Shown: piece by piece, positions 42,666-52,679 of the stretch
How the letters are laid out: each line of letters begins with the position of its first letter
Numbering within the stretch: position 1 is the stretch's first letter
Source of the DNA: an uncultured Gammaproteobacteria bacterium
GTDB taxonomy: Bacteria; Pseudomonadota; Gammaproteobacteria; Pseudomonadales; Pseudohongiellaceae
NCBI GenBank assembly: GCA_913060495.1
Contig: CAJXRP010000023.1
Coordinates: 1-59,386, forward strand
Reading direction: 5' to 3'
DNA length: 59,386 nucleotides
Translations under genes and position numbers: made by a program
Notes under the pieces: generated by a model
Told to the model about the DNA's origin: nothing
What the model saw: only the letters and a program-made list of their open reading frames with translations
The model's database searches: none

Positions 42666-43946
42666 ATGGCAGCTGATAAAAAACCCCTATTCTATGGCTG
42701 GAAGATCGTCTTCGCGATATTGGCTCAGCTGACGTTTACCAGTGGGCTGAGTTTTTATAATCATGCCATCTACCTCAATGCATTGGCCGCCAACCCCAGT
42801 TTCGATGTGCAGACAGCCTCCTTCGCTGTGTCGTTATTTTTTCTCTCTGGTGGAGTTACCGGTCTGTGGGTTGCGAAATGGGTGCAGGATTATGATCCAA
42901 GAATTTGTATTAGTGTTGGCGCGGTCATTTCTTGTTTTGCATTGAGCTCCTTGGCTTTCGTTCAAGAGATCTGGCAGCTGTATCTTGCCTTTATGATTTT
43001 CGGTGTTGGTTTCTCTGCTTCCTCGCTGATCCCAGCTACTACACTAGTAACCCGATGGTTCCATAGGAAAAGAGCTATGGCATTGTCGATAGCATCTACG
43101 GGCTTGTCTCTCGGCGGCGTCGTGTTGACACCGCTGTGCGTGTTACTTGTTGAGTCTTTGGGCTTTGAGCTTGCTGCCCCGCTAATGGGATTGCTCTACA
43201 TAGTCGGTGTAATTCCTGTCACCTGGATCTGGTTGCGCGCGAGTCCCGAGTCGATGGGGCTGCTGCCGGATAATGCAGAGCCGCCTGCTAAATCGGAATC
43301 GGCTAGCGCAGAACAGGATGGGCAGGGCAACGAAGGAGTTGTCGATTCTGTTGCTTTGGCATCGGAGGGCATCACCTTTAAACAGGCGCGGCGCACGCGT
43401 TTTTTCTGGGGTATCAGCATCGCCTACATATTTTTAATGATGGCGCAGGTCGGTGGCATTGCTCACCAATACGGTTTAGCTAGAGAATTGTTAAGTGAAG
43501 CGCAGACTGCTATGGCAGTAGCGATATTGCCTATTGCGAGTATTGTTGGTCGGCTAATAGGAGGCTGGTTGGTCGATAGAATGTCGATTCGCTTATTCGC
43601 TATCGGCATGATGTTTCTGCAGGCGGTTTCTCTAAGTGTGCTCGCCTTAGGTGTGAACGTGGTGAGCCTCTGTCTTGGCCTCGCCTTGTTCGGTGCGACT
43701 GTAGGCAATCTGCTAATGCTGCAGCCGCTATTGATAGCGGAAGCCTTTGGTATTCGTGAGTACGCTAGAATTTTTGCGGTGGCGAATCTCATGTCCTCCT
43801 GGGGAACAGCAGCAGGTCCTGCAGTCTTGGGGCTCGCCTTCGCCGCCAATGCAAATCTTTACAGTCTGTCTTATTGGATAGCCGCGTCTGCAGGTGCGCT
43901 GGGTTTGATCTTATTCCTTGGCGGTGGCAGATTGAGAGCCCTCTGA
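42666..43946 (+). CDS. MFS transporter, monocarboxylate/oxalate-formate type
   Basis: The 426-residue protein has 12 membrane segments with a central cytoplasmic loop rich in Glu/Ser (about 195-230). It opens FYGWKIVFAILAQLTF, typical of the monocarboxylate-porter/oxalate-formate-antiporter branch. It has TRWFHRKRAMALSIASTGLSLGG after segment 4 and a second-half loop GRLIGGWLVDRMSIR. It likely moves an organic anion across the inner membrane; the substrate cannot be read from sequence. It is followed 36 bases later by a serine hydrolase gene on the same strand, so the pair may be co-expressed. Confidence 0.88.
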   Translation: MAADKKPLFYGWKIVFAILAQLTFTSGLSFYNHAIYLNALAANPSFDVQTASFAVSLFFLSGGVTGLWVAKWVQDYDPRICISVGAVISCFALSSLAFVQEIWQLYLAFMIFGVGFSASSLIPATTLVTRWFHRKRAMALSIASTGLSLGGVVLTPLCVLLVESLGFELAAPLMGLLYIVGVIPVTWIWLRASPESMGLLPDNAEPPAKSESASAEQDGQGNEGVVDSVALASEGITFKQARRTRFFWGISIAYIFLMMAQVGGIAHQYGLARELLSEAQTAMAVAILPIASIVGRLIGGWLVDRMSIRLFAIGMMFLQAVSLSVLALGVNVVSLCLGLALFGATVGNLLMLQPLLIAEAFGIREYARIFAVANLMSSWGTAAGPAVLGLAFAANANLYSLSYWIAASAGALGLILFLGGGRLRAL

Positions 43947-44000
43947 GGCTGGCATAGTCAGAATTATTTTAACCAGGCCCAATTGTTGGATTTCAAAATC

Positions 44001-45344
44001 ATGAAAAAAATACTTTTCGGGTTAATCGCCTTCCTGGCGCTCTTATTAGGTGCTGCTTCCTTTGCCGGATTTCCTCCCTCTTACTTAATAGCTGCGCCGG
44101 GCGTAGCTACAGGAATTGGTTCGAAATTGCTGTGCAGTTCACGCTATGTTTCTGGGTTCTCTCAGGAGCAGTCTTTTGATGATCTCGTACAATACTCGGG
44201 AATCTTGCAGCAGCTAACGGTGGAGTATGATGAGGCGCAGAAGAGCGTAACGACTTCTCTATTTGGCTTGAGCGAAAAAACTGCCAACTATATCCCTCAC
44301 ATTGGATGCGCGATCGACTACGCTGGATTTAACCAGCGCGCTTCTTTGCAGACAGAGCAAGCCCCTACAAGTGATGAGTTATGGCCCGCAGGAGATACGG
44401 TAGGCGCTGCCGATTCGGGTATGAAAGATTTGCTTGCGCAGTTACTCGCCACAGACAACGAAAATGGCCTCAATTCGCGAGCCTATTTGGTTGCGTACCG
44501 GGGTAGAGTTATCGGCGAAGCCTATGGCCAGGGCGCGGATGCAGATACGCCACTTCTCGGTTGGTCCATGGCCAAGAGCCTGACGGCGATCATGCTGGCA
44601 AATTTAGAATACCGTGGAGTGCTGGATTTGGATGCGCCTCCTGAGTTTGAATCCTGGCAGGGTGATGAGCGTTCACAGATTCGTATCAGCGACATGCTTA
44701 CGATGACAGATGGGCTCGCCTTTTCCGAAGAGTACAATCCTGGCGACGATGCGACCGCCATGTTATTCACCGAACCCTCGTCTTCCGCTTTCGTAATGGA
44801 AAAGGCTGCACTGCACGTGCCGGGAAGCCAATTCAATTACAGCTCGGGTACGGCGAACCTGCTGGCTCGAATCTATTTCGAGAAGGCCGGTGGCAATCAA
44901 GACAATCACGATGCCTACATGGCTGACATTCACCAAACACTCGCTTTTCAGAATGCCATCTTCGAGGTCGATGCTAGTGGTGTGTTTATGGGTAGTTCTT
45001 ATCTGTATGCATCGGCACGGGACTGGGCGCGTGTTGGGGAATTGATGCTAGGTGGTGGAACCATTAACGAGCAGAGGGTTATGACTGAAGATTGGGTGAG
45101 CAGAGCAACAACACCCAATGGCTCAGAGAATCAGCGAGCTTATGGTTATCAATGGTGGCTGAATCGAGGCAACGAGGAGCTGCGCTGGGCCGATATCCCT
45201 GCCGATGCTTATTCGGCTCAAGGTAATCGGCAGCAATACTTGATGATAGTCCCATCGTTGGATTTAATTATTGTGCGATTAGGTTGGACAGCCGGGGCTT
45301 ATCCGGTGAATGAAATCTTTTCCAAGATCATTGATCAGCTGTAG
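44001..45344 (+). CDS. Membrane-anchored or exported serine hydrolase, beta-lactamase class C-like
   Basis: ATG 44001 gives 447 residues with an N-terminal hydrophobic segment (MKKILFGLIAFLALLLGAASFAG); a TTG at 43983 is in frame. The catalytic SxxK motif is Ser189-Met-Ala-Lys192 (GWSMAKSLTAIM), and the second motif is Tyr280-Ser-Ser (FNYSSGTANLL). The RAYGYQWWLNRG block near the C-terminus is typical of the 6-aminohexanoate-dimer hydrolase/esterase EstB branch rather than true beta-lactamases. It probably hydrolyses an ester or amide in the periplasm. It is possibly co-transcribed with the MFS gene just upstream. Confidence 0.85.
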   Translation: MKKILFGLIAFLALLLGAASFAGFPPSYLIAAPGVATGIGSKLLCSSRYVSGFSQEQSFDDLVQYSGILQQLTVEYDEAQKSVTTSLFGLSEKTANYIPHIGCAIDYAGFNQRASLQTEQAPTSDELWPAGDTVGAADSGMKDLLAQLLATDNENGLNSRAYLVAYRGRVIGEAYGQGADADTPLLGWSMAKSLTAIMLANLEYRGVLDLDAPPEFESWQGDERSQIRISDMLTMTDGLAFSEEYNPGDDATAMLFTEPSSSAFVMEKAALHVPGSQFNYSSGTANLLARIYFEKAGGNQDNHDAYMADIHQTLAFQNAIFEVDASGVFMGSSYLYASARDWARVGELMLGGGTINEQRVMTEDWVSRATTPNGSENQRAYGYQWWLNRGNEELRWADIPADAYSAQGNRQQYLMIVPSLDLIIVRLGWTAGAYPVNEIFSKIIDQL

Positions 45345-45400
45345 CTGGAAGATAGAGAATTAACTACGTGGTCAGTGCCAAAGCTGAACTAAGGCTTTAG

Positions 45401-47662
45401 TTAGCTCGCTGCTGCGTCAGGTTCTTGGTTCTGTGCGGTGTCGCGAAGATCATTGATGACCGACTCCATGGCTCTGCCGACCAATGAGCCTTCGGTAAGT
45501 ATTTTAACAGAGCCAGCTTTCAGCTCTCTAGCGAGGCGCATTCGAGTGAGCTCTACAGCCTTTTCGCCTTTGCTGTTTACAAAGAATAGCTTGTCGATGC
45601 TGTCGATCTTCGAGGCGAGCGCACAACGAACAGGCACACCAGCCGCTCCCTTAAATTCAAACCAAGTGCCAATCGGCAGCTTGTCTATTCGACGAACATA
45701 GGGATCGTCTCTCGGTAGGGGGGGTGGCTCATTGCGTTCTCGGCGTGGCTCTGCATTGTCTGCTGTACCGCCGACGCTACGAAGAGTGTCCGCTCCTTTC
45801 ATCTCCGCCATATGAAAACTGTACTGTTGCACTTGTTTTAGTTGGCGCAGAATTTTTTTCCGCTTTGACTGCGAAGCGCCGCCAATCTCCAGAGCCTTTT
45901 CGATATTATCCAGCAGGCGTGGATTTATTTTCTCAAAGCGATCACTATCACCAGGAAGTTTATCTGCCTTCACTGTCCATAATAAGACATCTATAGTGCT
46001 CATGATGGGTTTCCAAGAGCTCCCGCCAGGGCCTTCTTTCAAGATCAACTTTACTAAGACATTGTGAAAGTGGGTGTCTAGTAGACTCTGAATTGAAGGG
46101 TCGAGGTCGTCACGCAGTACCCGCTCCTTCAGCTTCTGTCTTACAAGCTCATGGACATCTTCTAGGCGTTCGCTGGGATCATGGGCTTCGCGAATTCGTT
46201 GTTCGAGATCAGCATCAATTGGGCTGAAATCATTCCTAATCTCTCGCAGCTCATTGATAAGACCCTGCACAAAATTCTTATCTGCATTTTCTTCTGCAAG
46301 CAGACGCTCTACTAGCTCGTGAACCTTGATGTATACGGGGTCACTTGACAGCATTTCTGTCTCGGTCCAGGCGATACCGGCCATAGCAAATTCGTTAAGA
46401 ATAACTCTGCCAGGATGTTGTTCATCATCGAAGAACTCAGTATCGTTCAAAGCTATCTTCATGATTGATATCTGTGTTCTGCCGATCAGTTCCTTCATCA
46501 CTACCGGCAAAGAATCATCGTTCCATATAGCTTTGTATAGCAAGGTGACGAGATTGATTACATCGGAGGAGCGTACATCGATAGTGCCAATGTCTCCCGA
46601 ACTGCTGCTTTCTTCAAGCGTTTGCGATATGGATTCTCCGATGCCGCTGTCGCCGCTAGCACTACTGCCTGGTAGCGTGTTCGTTGTGTCGCCGAGATTC
46701 AGACGACTTTGAAGGTTGTTAAGAACCGACATTAGTTGCGCTTGTTGCTGTTTCAGGTTTTCGTTTTCTGCTTGCAGGTCTGTAGATTGAGTATTGGCAG
46801 TTACTGGCATGTTAACCGGCAATGCGGATTGATTTGTCTGCTGGTCTGCTAAGCCCCTGACTAGTGTCTGCATCATCGAAAACATCTCTGCATTTTCGTT
46901 TTCTGATTTTGCGCTCTCAACCGTCTCTTGGATCTTGCGGGTTATTTCGGTCTTTCCACTACTGGGGTTGGGGCGTGTTCTCGCTTGGGAAGCCTCTACG
47001 GATCTTTCGATGTCGTCTCGCTCGGCTTCACGTTTCTGCTTTGCTAGTTCTCTATTTCTCGCCCGCATATCGAGATTAGGCATGACGCCAAGATCGATTA
47101 GGACTTCGTTCGCCTCGACAAGGCAGCTTTCCATGTTGTTGAAAGCTACTTTGTTGAATTCGCGATAAATAGTGAGTAAGTAGTGAGCTTTCAGCCCGAG
47201 GGGGCGAATCGCTTCATTAAAGCAGTCGCCAATTTGCTCGGGATCGAGGGGATTGTTGGTTTCATCAATATTGGTATTGGGGAACAGAGATTTTAGACGA
47301 GTTGTGAAGCTTACATATTCTGGTCTATCACTATTGCGAACATGATTGACCATTCCCTCCATTGCAATGATCGCTTCTAGATAGTCGTGGTCAACCAAGG
47401 ATAGGTTGTCGTAATCAGAGACATCCTCTTTGTTCTCTTGCTGAGCGGTGAAGCTTGTTAGGGCATCGAAGTAAGCATTTAGGTTGGTCATGAAACGCTC
47501 GGCAATCGCTCTGGATTCCTCGCGGATAGGTGGCAGCTTTGCATTCGTGAACTGCATCGCTTGAGCCTCAATCTGCAAAGTTGAGTTTTCCAAGGCGGTC
47601 ACGACATGGCGCGTGAGCGTTCTCACGGCAACTAGCCTGACTTTATCGAGTACTTCTTTCAT
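45401..47662 (-). CDS. DUF1631 family protein
   Basis: The 753-residue protein matches DUF1631 in layout. It has an N-terminal helical part (FNEAIRPLGLKAHYLLTIYREFNKV), a central Gln/Asn/Ser-rich linker with a coiled coil (LQAENENLKQQQAQLMSVLNNLQ, about 293-315), and a conserved helical core (VINLVTLLYKAIWNDDSLPVVMKELIGRTQISIMKIAL; HPGRVILNEFAMAGIAW). It ends in a small PilZ-like beta domain (LPIGTWFEFKGAAGVPVRCALASKI) that could bind c-di-GMP, although a classical RxxxR motif is not evident. The family is found in gammaproteobacteria and its function is not established. It is cytoplasmic and convergent with the serine hydrolase gene. Confidence 0.88.
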   Translation of the reverse strand: MKEVLDKVRLVAVRTLTRHVVTALENSTLQIEAQAMQFTNAKLPPIREESRAIAERFMTNLNAYFDALTSFTAQQENKEDVSDYDNLSLVDHDYLEAIIAMEGMVNHVRNSDRPEYVSFTTRLKSLFPNTNIDETNNPLDPEQIGDCFNEAIRPLGLKAHYLLTIYREFNKVAFNNMESCLVEANEVLIDLGVMPNLDMRARNRELAKQKREAERDDIERSVEASQARTRPNPSSGKTEITRKIQETVESAKSENENAEMFSMMQTLVRGLADQQTNQSALPVNMPVTANTQSTDLQAENENLKQQQAQLMSVLNNLQSRLNLGDTTNTLPGSSASGDSGIGESISQTLEESSSSGDIGTIDVRSSDVINLVTLLYKAIWNDDSLPVVMKELIGRTQISIMKIALNDTEFFDDEQHPGRVILNEFAMAGIAWTETEMLSSDPVYIKVHELVERLLAEENADKNFVQGLINELREIRNDFSPIDADLEQRIREAHDPSERLEDVHELVRQKLKERVLRDDLDPSIQSLLDTHFHNVLVKLILKEGPGGSSWKPIMSTIDVLLWTVKADKLPGDSDRFEKINPRLLDNIEKALEIGGASQSKRKKILRQLKQVQQYSFHMAEMKGADTLRSVGGTADNAEPRRERNEPPPLPRDDPYVRRIDKLPIGTWFEFKGAAGVPVRCALASKIDSIDKLFFVNSKGEKAVELTRMRLARELKAGSVKILTEGSLVGRAMESVINDLRDTAQNQEPDAAAS

Positions 47663-48048
47663 GGCGTTACTTTGCCCAAATTAAGGGCGGTATCCCAATT
47701 AGATACCGATGTTAGCGGTATAACGGCTCTCAGTACAGCGGAACAGCGCCCCTTGAGGCGGTCGGAATCCCGCTAATTCGCTGGTGTTGACCGGTTTTGG
47801 CGGCATTTAGGGAGCTTTATGGCCGGTTCTTGGCCCGTGGGGCCGCAGCAATTTCCTCGCTTGCAGCTGCAGATCAACCAGAAAGTCCCATTTTGAGTCA
47901 ATTATTCCTGTAGGAAAGGCTTTCATGGGGTAAACATTGTTTGCGGATTGACGTCTGTGAGACGCTTGTATTGCGTGGGATAGTGGCTGCAGCGGGCATT
48001 ACTTGGTCTAGAATGTTTTGCTTACCTAGAGCAATCCTGCGGAGATGC
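47663..48048. other. Intergenic region upstream of the DUF1631 gene
   Basis: These 386 bases contain no supported gene. They should hold the DUF1631 promoter on the minus strand. A stretch around 47740-47840 is GC-rich (ggcggtcgg, ccggttttggcgg, ggccggttcttggcc) but no clear fold was assigned. Confidence 0.45.
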
Positions 48049-48465
48049 TCAGCTCGCCATCATGTCTACCCACTGCTGGGGTGCACGGGTAACTCTGCCG
48101 TTGTGGTCAGTCCAGATATGTTGAGTAAAGCCGGATACTAGTACCGATTCATCACCTTCCTTATAGACTTCATAAGAAAAGCGAATACGCCTGCTTTTGT
48201 TTTCTTCAACCCAGGTGCGAACTTTTACTATGTCGCCATAGCGTAGACTGCCTACATAACGCAGACCCACCTCGCTCACCGGCAGCCGAAAACCATCGGC
48301 TTCGATGTTCGCATAGTCGCTGCCGAGCTCGCGCATATAATGACTGCGCGCCTCTTCAAAGTAGACTAAATAGCCCGCATGGTGAACCACACTCATGGCG
48401 TCGGTTTCTGCATACCGAACATGAAAACTCGATTCGATAACACGCGGTTCTTTTTCATTCGACAT
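48049..48465 (-). CDS. Acyl-CoA thioesterase, hotdog fold (4HBT/YbgC type)
   Basis: The 138-residue protein has the 4HBT active-site block RYAETDAMSVVHHAGYLVYFEEAR (residues about 17-40), with the catalytic Asp in ETDAM and the HHAGY helix start. LRYGDIVKVRTWVEENKSRRIRFSYEV follows. It should hydrolyse acyl-CoA thioesters in the cytoplasm. YbgC in Tol-Pal operons is similar, but no tol genes adjoin, so it is a stand-alone relative. The length is typical of the family. Confidence 0.9.
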   Translation of the reverse strand: MSNEKEPRVIESSFHVRYAETDAMSVVHHAGYLVYFEEARSHYMRELGSDYANIEADGFRLPVSEVGLRYVGSLRYGDIVKVRTWVEENKSRRIRFSYEVYKEGDESVLVSGFTQHIWTDHNGRVTRAPQQWVDMMAS

Positions 48466-48756
48466 AATGCACTCTCGATCCTTAATTTATGTTGTCAGTA
48501 TAACCAGAGCGATGCCTATTCTCACCACTATATAGTCTGAAAACAGGATTGATTAATTCTAAGTCAGCGCTGCCTCTTCGCGCATTCGCCCAGCTGTTTC
48601 TTTGCGCGCATGTGGCAGTCTTCCAAAAACAGCCGGTGTCGCTGTGTTTTGCCTGCATTATCTGTTAATTTTCGTTAGTGATATTAGTACTCTATAGTCC
48701 GCTGGCAATCTATTGGCCAGTCCATTGACGCGCAGCTCGAAACGGTTTTTTAAACT

Positions 48757-49716
48757 ATGCTGGAATTTCCGGAACCTCCTAAAAGTTATGGCTCAGTTTT
48801 CCTGGAGGAAACGGATAAGGCCTTGCCGGAGAAAATTGATCAGCGAACTCGCTATGCGTTTTTTAGCACTATAGCGACAGGCGGCAAGTCTCTAATTAAG
48901 TCCTGCAAGGATCTGCATCTCTCACGATTCATCTGCTACAAGACACTCAAGCCGGAATTTGCGAAGGATGAGATAGAGCAACAGCGGTTGATTCGAGAGG
49001 CGCGTGTAACGGCAATGTTGCAGCATCCAAATACGGTTCCAACCTACGAGCTTGGTCGTGATTCGAAAGGCAATCCCTACTTCACGATGAAGTTGGTGCA
49101 CGGCTACACGCTTAGAGAAATTCTAGATTATCGTGAGCGCTATGATTTGACTCAGCTGATGAAGTTACTTATTCAAGTTGCTTATGCGCTGAAGTATGCC
49201 CATAACCACGGAGTGGCGCATCGGGATATCAAGCCAGAAAACATACTTGCAGGCCCGTATGGAGAGGTGTTGGTGCTCGATTGGGGCCTCGCCAAGGTAT
49301 GGCACCCCGATGGTACTGCGGTTGAAGAGGTAGATGTTGATTCACCAAAGACTGATGACATCACCATTACCGGCCAGGGCAAAGTGCAGGGCACTGTGCA
49401 TTATATGTCCCCCGAACAGATTAATAAGGATCCGAATATCGATGTGCGCACAGATATCTATAGTTTTGGTGCGGTGTTGTATGAGGTTTTGTCCGGTAAG
49501 TGTCCTGCCAAGGGCGAGAAGATCCATCATATTGTTGAAAGTGTTTTGAACGATATACCTCCGCCTCCCTCGGAGGTCACCAAGCAATATGTGCCGCCTC
49601 TGCTGGAGAAAGTTGCGATGCGCTGTCTGCAGAAAGACGCGGCAGATAGGTTTCAGACTGTGGACGAACTGCTGCTTATATTGCATCAAGACTGGCAGTC
49701 GACTCTGAGTTTGTAA
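48757..49716 (+). CDS. Serine/threonine protein kinase (Hanks type)
   Basis: The 319-residue protein is essentially one kinase domain. A Gly-containing loop (IATGGKSLIKSC, about 46-57) and a Lys in CYKTLKPE come first. The catalytic loop is HRDIKPENIL (about 151-160), the metal motif is LDWGLAKV, with DWG in place of the usual DFG, and the activation segment ends VQGTVHYMSPEQIN. C-lobe blocks are DIYSFGAVLYEVLSGKCP and RCLQKDAADRFQTVDELL. There is no membrane segment or sensor domain, so it is a soluble kinase. Its partner is unknown; no phosphatase gene is adjacent. DWG is seen in some bacterial kinases and should still bind metal. Confidence 0.92.
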   Translation: MLEFPEPPKSYGSVFLEETDKALPEKIDQRTRYAFFSTIATGGKSLIKSCKDLHLSRFICYKTLKPEFAKDEIEQQRLIREARVTAMLQHPNTVPTYELGRDSKGNPYFTMKLVHGYTLREILDYRERYDLTQLMKLLIQVAYALKYAHNHGVAHRDIKPENILAGPYGEVLVLDWGLAKVWHPDGTAVEEVDVDSPKTDDITITGQGKVQGTVHYMSPEQINKDPNIDVRTDIYSFGAVLYEVLSGKCPAKGEKIHHIVESVLNDIPPPPSEVTKQYVPPLLEKVAMRCLQKDAADRFQTVDELLLILHQDWQSTLSL

Positions 49717-49867
49717 TGCGACGCAATTTCTAAAAGGGCTTCGCACCCTTATTGCACTCTGCCCAATTACGCTGCACTATTTGTTCCTCACTACTTTGGG
49801 TCTGCTTGCTGCTTACTATTAAAATAATAGGCTGAGTAATTGATCCATTTATCCTCGGGGAACTGAT

Positions 49868-51568
49868 GTGTTGCTAAAACAACGAACAAGAATAATCGCC
49901 GCCGGCGCTGTAGTACTTCTCTCAGCATTCAGCATAAATTCAAGTGCGCAACAGGCCGACCTCATCTTTGCGGGTGAAAACATAGTTACTATGGATGCGT
50001 CCGATGTGGCGGCGGTTGCTGTACGCGGCGATCGCATTGTTGCCAGTGGCTCTCGAGCAGATGTTTTTCAGTTAAGGGGCGAAGCTACTCGCGTAATTGA
50101 ATTAGGTGAGCAGGCTTTGCTTCCAGGATTTATCGATGCCCACGGCCATTTCTCAGGGGTGTCGCGCTACGCCGATCTTCTTGACCTCTCTTCACCACCT
50201 GTCGGCGGAATCACTAGCGTAGAAGACATTGTGCATGCGCTTCGTCTGCGTATAGAGCAGCAGCGAATTCCCGCTGGCGAACTCGTGTTTGGGTTTGGCT
50301 ATGACGATTCCTTGTTGGCAGAAGGCCGGCACCCGAATCGCGATGATCTAGATCTCGCCTCAACAAACCATCCCATTGTAGTGAGGCATGTATCAGGCCA
50401 TTTGTTAGCGGCCAACACGATGGCGCTGGAGCAGGCGGGTATATCTGGCACAACGCAAAACCCAGAGGGAGGAATCATTCGGCGTAGGGAAGGAAGTAAC
50501 GAGCCCGACGGAGTTATGGAAGAGACAGCGATGGAAGCGTTCCCAGGTTCGAGTGCCAATATGGGGAGGGAGAAGTTGAGCCGCCTCAGAAGAGAGGCTA
50601 TAGATATTTATGCGGGCTATGGGATCACAACAATACAAGATGCAAATATCAGCACTGCCTATGCAGACCTGCTGCGTGCAGAGGCCGAGGTGGAACCGTA
50701 CGCGGTGGATATCGTTGCGTTTATTATGGCCAACCCACTTAGCGATGAGGAGCTGCAGGAGGTAAGCCATGATCAGAATTACACCGGTGGTTTCCGCGTT
50801 GGTGGAGTTAAATTTACCCTTGATGGTTCGCCCCAGGGTAGAACTGCGTGGATGTCTCAGCCCTATACTGAAGGGCCTCCTGGGCAGAGTGCAGACTATG
50901 TCGCCTATCCCAGTTACAGTCCCGAAGCCTACAAGGCGCGCATGCCAGATTTATTGGCCAGAGGTGTGCCTGTTTTAGCTCATGCGAACGGAGATGCTGC
51001 GATTCAATTGATGATAGATGGTATCGCCGAGGCCGTTTCAGGAGGCGTGCTTCCCGATCACAGATCAGTAGCTATTCATGCACAGTTGGCTAGACCGGAT
51101 CAGCTAATTCAGTTTAAGGAGCTTGGTATCGTTCCTTCTTACTATTCGGTTCATCCTTATTTTTGGGGTGACTGGCATCGATTGAGTTTCGGTGAGGAGC
51201 GGGCAAGCTTCATCAGTCCCGTGAAGGCGACTGTCGATCTCGGCATTCCCTATACGGTTCATAACGACTCACCGGTGGTGCCGCCGGATATCATGCGCCT
51301 GGTTTCTATCACGGTGAATCGTCTGACCCGAAGCGGTTATGTATTAGGCCCTGATCAACGTGCCTCAGTATTGGAGGCGCTTTATGCCGTAACACAAGGG
51401 GCCGCCTATCAGTATTTTGAGGAAGACGAGAAAGGGTCCATAACAGTGGGCAAGCGTGCAGACTTCGTCATACTCGAGCAGAATCCACTAACAGCAGACC
51501 CGCTGGGATTGGCAGACATTGCGATTGTCGAAACCTTTGCCAGAGGCCTATCTGTCTACAAACAATAA
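49868..51568 (+). CDS. Exported amidohydrolase (YtcJ-like, amidohydrolase 3 family)
   Basis: The GTG start at 49868 is supported by GGGGA six bases before it. The 566-residue protein has a signal peptide (cleavage near NSSA|QQ). The family begins with ADLIFAGENIVTMDASD and GEQALLPGFIDAHGHF (HxH metal ligands). It continues with VRHVSGHLLAAN, GGIIRRREGSNEPDGVMEETA, VGGVKFTLDGSPQGRTAWM, VLAHANGDAAIQ (metal His) and VHNDSPVVPPDIMRLV (Asp). These match metal-dependent amidohydrolases that cleave amide or related C-N bonds. Export is notable and common in marine relatives. It lies 35 bases before a dehydrogenase gene on the same strand. Confidence 0.9.
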   Translation: MLLKQRTRIIAAGAVVLLSAFSINSSAQQADLIFAGENIVTMDASDVAAVAVRGDRIVASGSRADVFQLRGEATRVIELGEQALLPGFIDAHGHFSGVSRYADLLDLSSPPVGGITSVEDIVHALRLRIEQQRIPAGELVFGFGYDDSLLAEGRHPNRDDLDLASTNHPIVVRHVSGHLLAANTMALEQAGISGTTQNPEGGIIRRREGSNEPDGVMEETAMEAFPGSSANMGREKLSRLRREAIDIYAGYGITTIQDANISTAYADLLRAEAEVEPYAVDIVAFIMANPLSDEELQEVSHDQNYTGGFRVGGVKFTLDGSPQGRTAWMSQPYTEGPPGQSADYVAYPSYSPEAYKARMPDLLARGVPVLAHANGDAAIQLMIDGIAEAVSGGVLPDHRSVAIHAQLARPDQLIQFKELGIVPSYYSVHPYFWGDWHRLSFGEERASFISPVKATVDLGIPYTVHNDSPVVPPDIMRLVSITVNRLTRSGYVLGPDQRASVLEALYAVTQGAAYQYFEEDEKGSITVGKRADFVILEQNPLTADPLGLADIAIVETFARGLSVYKQ

Positions 51569-51603
51569 GTGATCGATGCAAAATAATTTATAAGGAGTTA
51601 CAA

Positions 51604-52470
51604 ATGAAGGCTGCGTTTATTGGACTTGGAGTGATGGGCTATCCTATGGCCGGTCATCTTAAGAATGCTGGTATAGATGTCTGTGTCTACAATCGTACTA
51701 CGGAAAAAGCGCAGCGTTGGGTAGAAGAGTACAAGGGCACCATGGCGCAGACTCCAGCAGCCGCTGCGAGTGGCTGCGATGTTGTGTTGAGCTGCGTAGG
51801 TAATGATGACGATGTGCGTCAGGTTCTGCTCGGTGATAAAGGCGCGTTGTCGGCAATGCAGGCGGGCACATTGCTAATTGATCACACCACTGCGTCGGCA
51901 ACACTGGCACGAGAGATAAATTCGGCGGCTGTAGAGAAGGGTGTTGGTTTTTTGGATGCGCCGGTGTCTGGTGGGCAGGCGGGTGCCGAGAATGGGGCAT
52001 TGACAGTAATGGTTGGCGGTGAAGATGCCAGCTATGAAACCGCTAAGCCGGTATTCGAAAGCTATTCTAAATTCAGTAAATTGCTCGGTCCAGCCGGCAG
52101 CGGGCAATTGGCAAAGATGGTGAATCAGGTGTGTATCGCAGGTGTCGTTCAAGGCCTTGCCGAAGGTCTAAACTTCGCAAAGAAAGCGGGGCTTGATGGT
52201 GAGGCGTTGATAGAAACAATTTCCAAAGGAGCGGCAGGGTCTTGGCAGATGGACAACCGCTACAAGACGATGCTCGAGGATCAATACGAGTTTGGCTTTG
52301 CTGTAGATTGGATGCGTAAGGATCTTGGTATAGCTATCAATGAGGCTAAGAACAATGGGGCAGATTTGCCCGTGGCCGAGTTGGTAGATAGTTTCTATGC
52401 AGAGATACAGGAGATGGACGGTGGGCGCTGGGATACCTCTAGCTTGCTTGCGCGCTTTACTCGAAAGTAG
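51604..52470 (+). CDS. NAD(P)-dependent beta-hydroxyacid dehydrogenase (3-hydroxyisobutyrate dehydrogenase family)
   Basis: The 288-residue protein has AAGGAG just upstream. It begins with the Rossmann motif AFIGLGVMGYPMAGHL, followed by the substrate-binding block FLDAPVSGGQAGAENGALTVMVGG (residues about 118-141). The catalytic Lys region is GQLAKMVNQVCIAGVVQGLAEG (Lys near 171 with Asn four residues later). RKDLGIAINEA occurs in the C-terminal helical domain. It oxidises a beta-hydroxy acid to a semialdehyde or keto acid, or performs the reverse. The exact substrate among 3-hydroxyisobutyrate, tartronate semialdehyde and related acids is not readable. It is probably co-transcribed with the amidohydrolase. 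Confidence 0.92.
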   Translation: MKAAFIGLGVMGYPMAGHLKNAGIDVCVYNRTTEKAQRWVEEYKGTMAQTPAAAASGCDVVLSCVGNDDDVRQVLLGDKGALSAMQAGTLLIDHTTASATLAREINSAAVEKGVGFLDAPVSGGQAGAENGALTVMVGGEDASYETAKPVFESYSKFSKLLGPAGSGQLAKMVNQVCIAGVVQGLAEGLNFAKKAGLDGEALIETISKGAAGSWQMDNRYKTMLEDQYEFGFAVDWMRKDLGIAINEAKNNGADLPVAELVDSFYAEIQEMDGGRWDTSSLLARFTRK

Positions 52471-52679
52471 TTTTCCCTTAGGAATTCGCCCTCCTATTGG
52501 AGTGGCGATTCCAGCCCTCGGGGAATTGTCTTCCCATAGTTAGATACCCCTTAGCAGCAGCGCCACTTAGCTTCAGTCGGGTAATCGCGCAACTCTGTGA
52601 ATTAGCCGCATATCTATTGATTCTTAGCTACTAAACCTCTAAGTTACGGGATCAGCATGATTAACCCTTGGGGGGTCGA

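Noticed and set aside
43983..45344. True beta-lactamase resistance gene
   Set aside because: The SxxK and YxS motifs fit the wide class C serine hydrolase group, but the YGYQWWLN block and overall length point to an esterase or amidase.
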